Assembly (NCBI RefSeq): GCF_000972385.1
Contig: NZ_JXTE01000003.1
Span: forward strand, 1 to 64,000
Direction: 5' to 3'
Origin: Streptomyces sp. WM6386
Lineage (GTDB): Bacteria; Actinomycetota; Actinomycetes; Streptomycetales; Streptomycetaceae
Length of the DNA stretch: 64,000 nt
Below the pieces are notes generated by a model, which saw only the letters and a program-made list of their open reading frames with translations, made no database searches and was not told the origin of the DNA. Positions 62,235-64,000 of this stretch are shown piece after piece (the first letter of the stretch is position 1; each line of letters begins with the position of its first letter). Position numbers and translations under genes: made by a program.

Positions 62235-62280
62235 GGCCGGTGGGGCTGGTCGCACAGTTCCCCGCGCCCCTTACGGGGCC
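62235..62280 (+). repeat. dispersed Streptomyces intergenic repeat, copy C
   Basis: GGGGCTGGTCGCACAGTTCC followed by CCGCGCCCCTTACGGGGCC, matching copy A at 30974-31020 with few changes. It lies in the convergent gap after the DUF202 pair. Confidence 0.7.
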
Positions 62281-62311
62281 GCGGTTCCGCAGCCGGCTTC
62301 ACCAGATCCGC

Positions 62312-63274
62312 TTAGCCCACCTCTCCGTCACCCTCCCCCTCGGCCTCCCGGTCGACCGTCACCACGATCTTCCCGCGGGTCCGCCCCTCCTGATTCAGCC
62401 GCTGCGCCTGCGCCGCCCGCTCCAGCGGGAACGTCTGCGACACATGCACCGACACCACGCCCTGATCCGCGAGTTCGGACAGGCGCTGGAGGTCCTCGGC
62501 ATCCGGGCGCACCCAGTAGTAGCGGCCGCCGTAACCGACGACCTCCCCGTCCGCGATGGACACCAGGCGGCCCTCGGGTGCGAGCAGGTTCGCCGAGAGC
62601 CTCAGGGTCTCGCCGCCGATCGTGTCGAACGCCGCGTCCACGCCCTCGGGGGCCAGCCCGCGCACCCGTTCGGCCAGGCCCTCGCCGTACTCGACGGGCT
62701 CGCCGCCGAGGCCGCGGACGAAGTCGTGGTTGCCCCGGCTCGCCGTACCGATGACCCGGGCACCGAAGTGACGGGCCAGCTGTACGGCGATGGAGCCCAC
62801 GCCTCCCGCCGCCGCGTGCACCAGGACCGTCTCGCCGCGCTTGACCTGGAGCGCCTTCGCCAGCACCTGGTAGGCGGTGAGCCCCACCAGCGGCAGGCCG
62901 GCCGCCTCCTCGAAGGAGAGGTTGCGGGGCTTGTGGGCGAGGGTGCGGACGGGGGCGGCCACGTACTCGGCGAAGGTGCCCCGGGAGAGGAAGTCCTCAC
63001 GGACGTATCCGATGACCTCGTCGCCGATCGCGAACTCCGTGACGGAGACCCCGAGGCCGACCACGACCCCGGAGACGTCCCAGCCGGGGACCACCGGGAA
63101 GACGGGGTCCAGGATCGGGTCGAGGTGCCCTTCGCGGGCGTGCCAGTCGACCGGGTTGACCGCCGCCGCCCGGACCTTGACCAGCACCGCGTCGACCCCG
63201 ACCTTCGGGTCGCGCACGTCCCCGTAGGCGAGGACCTCGGGTCCGCCGTAGCGTGAGTAGCTGATGCCCTTCAT
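62312..63274 (-). CDS. NADP-dependent quinone-oxidoreductase-like MDR protein
   Basis: A 320-residue zinc-lacking medium-chain reductase. MKGISYSRYGGPEVL, AAVNPVDWHAREGHLD, PGWDVSGVVVGLG, and cofactor motif VHAAAGGVGSIAVQLARHFGA. Family includes quinone and enoyl reductases. ATG at 63274. Single gene, minus strand. Confidence 0.88.
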   Translation of the reverse strand: MKGISYSRYGGPEVLAYGDVRDPKVGVDAVLVKVRAAAVNPVDWHAREGHLDPILDPVFPVVPGWDVSGVVVGLGVSVTEFAIGDEVIGYVREDFLSRGTFAEYVAAPVRTLAHKPRNLSFEEAAGLPLVGLTAYQVLAKALQVKRGETVLVHAAAGGVGSIAVQLARHFGARVIGTASRGNHDFVRGLGGEPVEYGEGLAERVRGLAPEGVDAAFDTIGGETLRLSANLLAPEGRLVSIADGEVVGYGGRYYWVRPDAEDLQRLSELADQGVVSVHVSQTFPLERAAQAQRLNQEGRTRGKIVVTVDREAEGEGDGEVG

Positions 63275-63386
63275 GGCACCGAGCCTCCGGGGTACTCGGA
63301 CGCCACGCAAGCGGGATGCCCGGATATGCGGCGTTCGCGTGGCAGCCTTTCCGACGGCATCGGCAACATCTCCGAAGGTGAGCAGC

Positions 63387-63683
63387 ATGAGCACCCTCCA
63401 CCAGGAACACGCCTCGCACGCGCACGCCCACGGCCCCGACTGCGGGCACACCGAGGTGCCGCACGGGGACCACGTCGACTACGCGCACGGCGGGCATCTG
63501 CACCGCGAGCACGGCGGCCACTGGGACGAGTGCGAGCCGGGCGGGCACGTCACCCACGACGGTCACGAGCACACGCACGGGGACGCCTGCGGCCACGAGA
63601 GCGTGCTGCACGGTGACCATGTCGACTATCTGCACGACGGTCACCGGCACGCCCGCCACGAGGGCCACTGGGACGACCACTGA
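63387..63683 (+). CDS. histidine-rich metal-binding protein with an internal duplication
   Basis: A 98-residue protein with more than a quarter His. Two repeats: residues about 15-47 (HGPDCGH...HGDHVDYAHGGHLHREHGGHWD) and about 63-97 (HGDACGH...HGDHVDYLHDGHRHARHEGHWD), each with one Cys and a dense His array. No signal peptide or membrane helix, so a cytosolic zinc, nickel or cobalt buffer or chaperone is likely. ATG at 63387 after GAAGGTGAG. Similar small proteins occur in many Streptomyces. Confidence 0.75.
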   Translation: MSTLHQEHASHAHAHGPDCGHTEVPHGDHVDYAHGGHLHREHGGHWDECEPGGHVTHDGHEHTHGDACGHESVLHGDHVDYLHDGHRHARHEGHWDDH

Positions 63684-63711
63684 TCCAGGCCGCCCGGCCG
63701 AGAAGCATCAC

Positions 63712-63749
63712 CCGACAGCTCCCCGTCGCACCGCGCGGGGAGCTGTCGG
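63712..63749. terminator. terminator after the His-rich gene
   Basis: A perfect 13-bp inverted repeat (CCGACAGCTCCCC and its complement) with a 12-base loop, 28 bp past the stop. Confidence 0.8.
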
Positions 63750-63819
63750 CCTATGGTGGCGAAACAGGGCGTTTTCCCAAGGTGGCTCAGATCACGTTCG
63801 CGCTACGCACTGGACGGCA

Positions 63820-63835
63820 TACCGACCGGTCGGCA
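63820..63835 (+). promoter_or_regulatory. palindromic operator (TetR type) before the phosphotransferase gene
   Basis: TACCGACCGGTCGGCA with a perfect 12-bp core CCGACCGGTCGG (63822-63833), 41 bp before the ATG. Palindromes of this form are typical of actinobacterial TetR regulators of fatty-acid/acyl-CoA genes, as I remember them. Confidence 0.5.
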
Positions 63836-63876
63836 TCATGATGCGGGAACCGTTCACCTGCCCGTAGGAGCGACGC

Positions 63877-64000
63877 ATGAGCCCCGACCATCCGCCCGGA
63901 CTCGACCTCGACCGGCTGCGCGGCCTGCTGGAGCGCGAGCGGCCCGGACTGGCCCGCGGCCCCCTGACCGGCCGGCTGATCGAGGGCGGACGGTCGAACC
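63877..64000 (+). CDS. phosphotransferase family protein (partial, right edge)
   Basis: Only the first 41 codons lie in the window: MSPDHPPGLDLDRLRGLLER then ...LTGRLIEGGRSN. The GxLIEGGRSN segment is the start of the APH/ACAD10-like kinase fold found beside acyl-CoA dehydrogenase genes. ATG at 63877 follows TAGGAGCG. A TetR-type palindrome precedes it. Confidence 0.6.
   Translation, partial: MSPDHPPGLDLDRLRGLLERERPGLARGPLTGRLIEGGRSN

Noticed and set aside
1..64000. CRISPR arrays, insertion sequences, prophage genes
   Set aside because: No spaced identical repeats, transposase, integrase or phage structural genes were seen on either strand.

Overview
The window is a piece of a Streptomyces-type linear actinobacterial chromosome. 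The GC content is very high, GTG and TTG starts are frequent, and it carries chaplin genes, a mycothiol gene (mshC), an F420-dependent oxidoreductase and the gyl glycerol operon. From memory, the backbone order metH - gylR - glpF - glpK - glpD - PAC2 protein - mshC - TIGR03843-type protein - DUF3090 protein - phosphatase - corA ... chpC - chpH matches S. coelicolor around SCO1657-SCO1676. Against that backbone two blocks look like extra cargo: about 8.0-24.7 kb and about 25.9-29.6 kb.

Layout. 1-2.4 kb: metH (minus), running off the left edge and carrying a frameshifting deletion near its start codon. 2.7-8.0 kb: glycerol regulon gylR-glpF-glpK-glpD, with a matching operator in front of gylR and of glpF. 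8.0-24.7 kb: a large methylthio-nucleoside/sugar salvage region. A minus-strand operon encodes a ribose-type ABC importer followed by methylthioribose kinase (mtnK). Divergent from it is mtnD-mtnC-mtnB, then convergent mtnA, then a BMP-type nucleoside ABC importer with a nucleoside phosphorylase, an MTA/SAH-type deaminase and a FadR-like regulator. Three of these transcription units begin with very short ORFs whose last residues include Cys-Arg, which look like cysteine-sensing leader peptides. Together the genes give two routes to methylthioribose-1-phosphate (imported methylthioribose plus kinase; imported methylthioadenosine plus deaminase and phosphorylase) and then the Mtn pathway back to methionine.

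24.9-29.6 kb: PAC2 protein, a secreted beta-propeller protein, and a two-gene unit made of a signal-less subtilisin-like protease and a protein that is 37% glutamine. The two end in the same small domain. This pair is the most novel-looking system in the window. 29.6-43.4 kb: conserved housekeeping genes (mshC, a kinase-fold protein, DUF3090, histidine phosphatase, corA, ferritin-like protein, LLM oxidoreductase, aldo/keto reductase, a RecD2-like protein without a P-loop, an acidic protein, DUF5703, chpC, chpH, M20 peptidase). 43.6 kb: tRNA-Leu(GAG). 44-50 kb: a Pls/PosA-type membrane NRPS with a lysine-like specificity code, an M1 peptidase and a YchJ-like protein. 49.8-54.6 kb: gluconate/idonate operon with divergent repressor, ending in three degenerate copies of its own 3' end. 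54.7-64 kb: a secreted protein, a molybdopterin oxidoreductase/cytochrome b pair, an APC transporter, DMT transporter, NUDIX hydrolase, two DUF202 proteins, a zinc-type oxidoreductase, a histidine-rich metal-binding protein and the start of a phosphotransferase gene.

No rRNA, CRISPR array, insertion sequence or intact prophage was seen. Three copies of a dispersed Streptomyces intergenic repeat lie downstream of genes. All functional calls rest on reading motifs by eye; no database search was possible.
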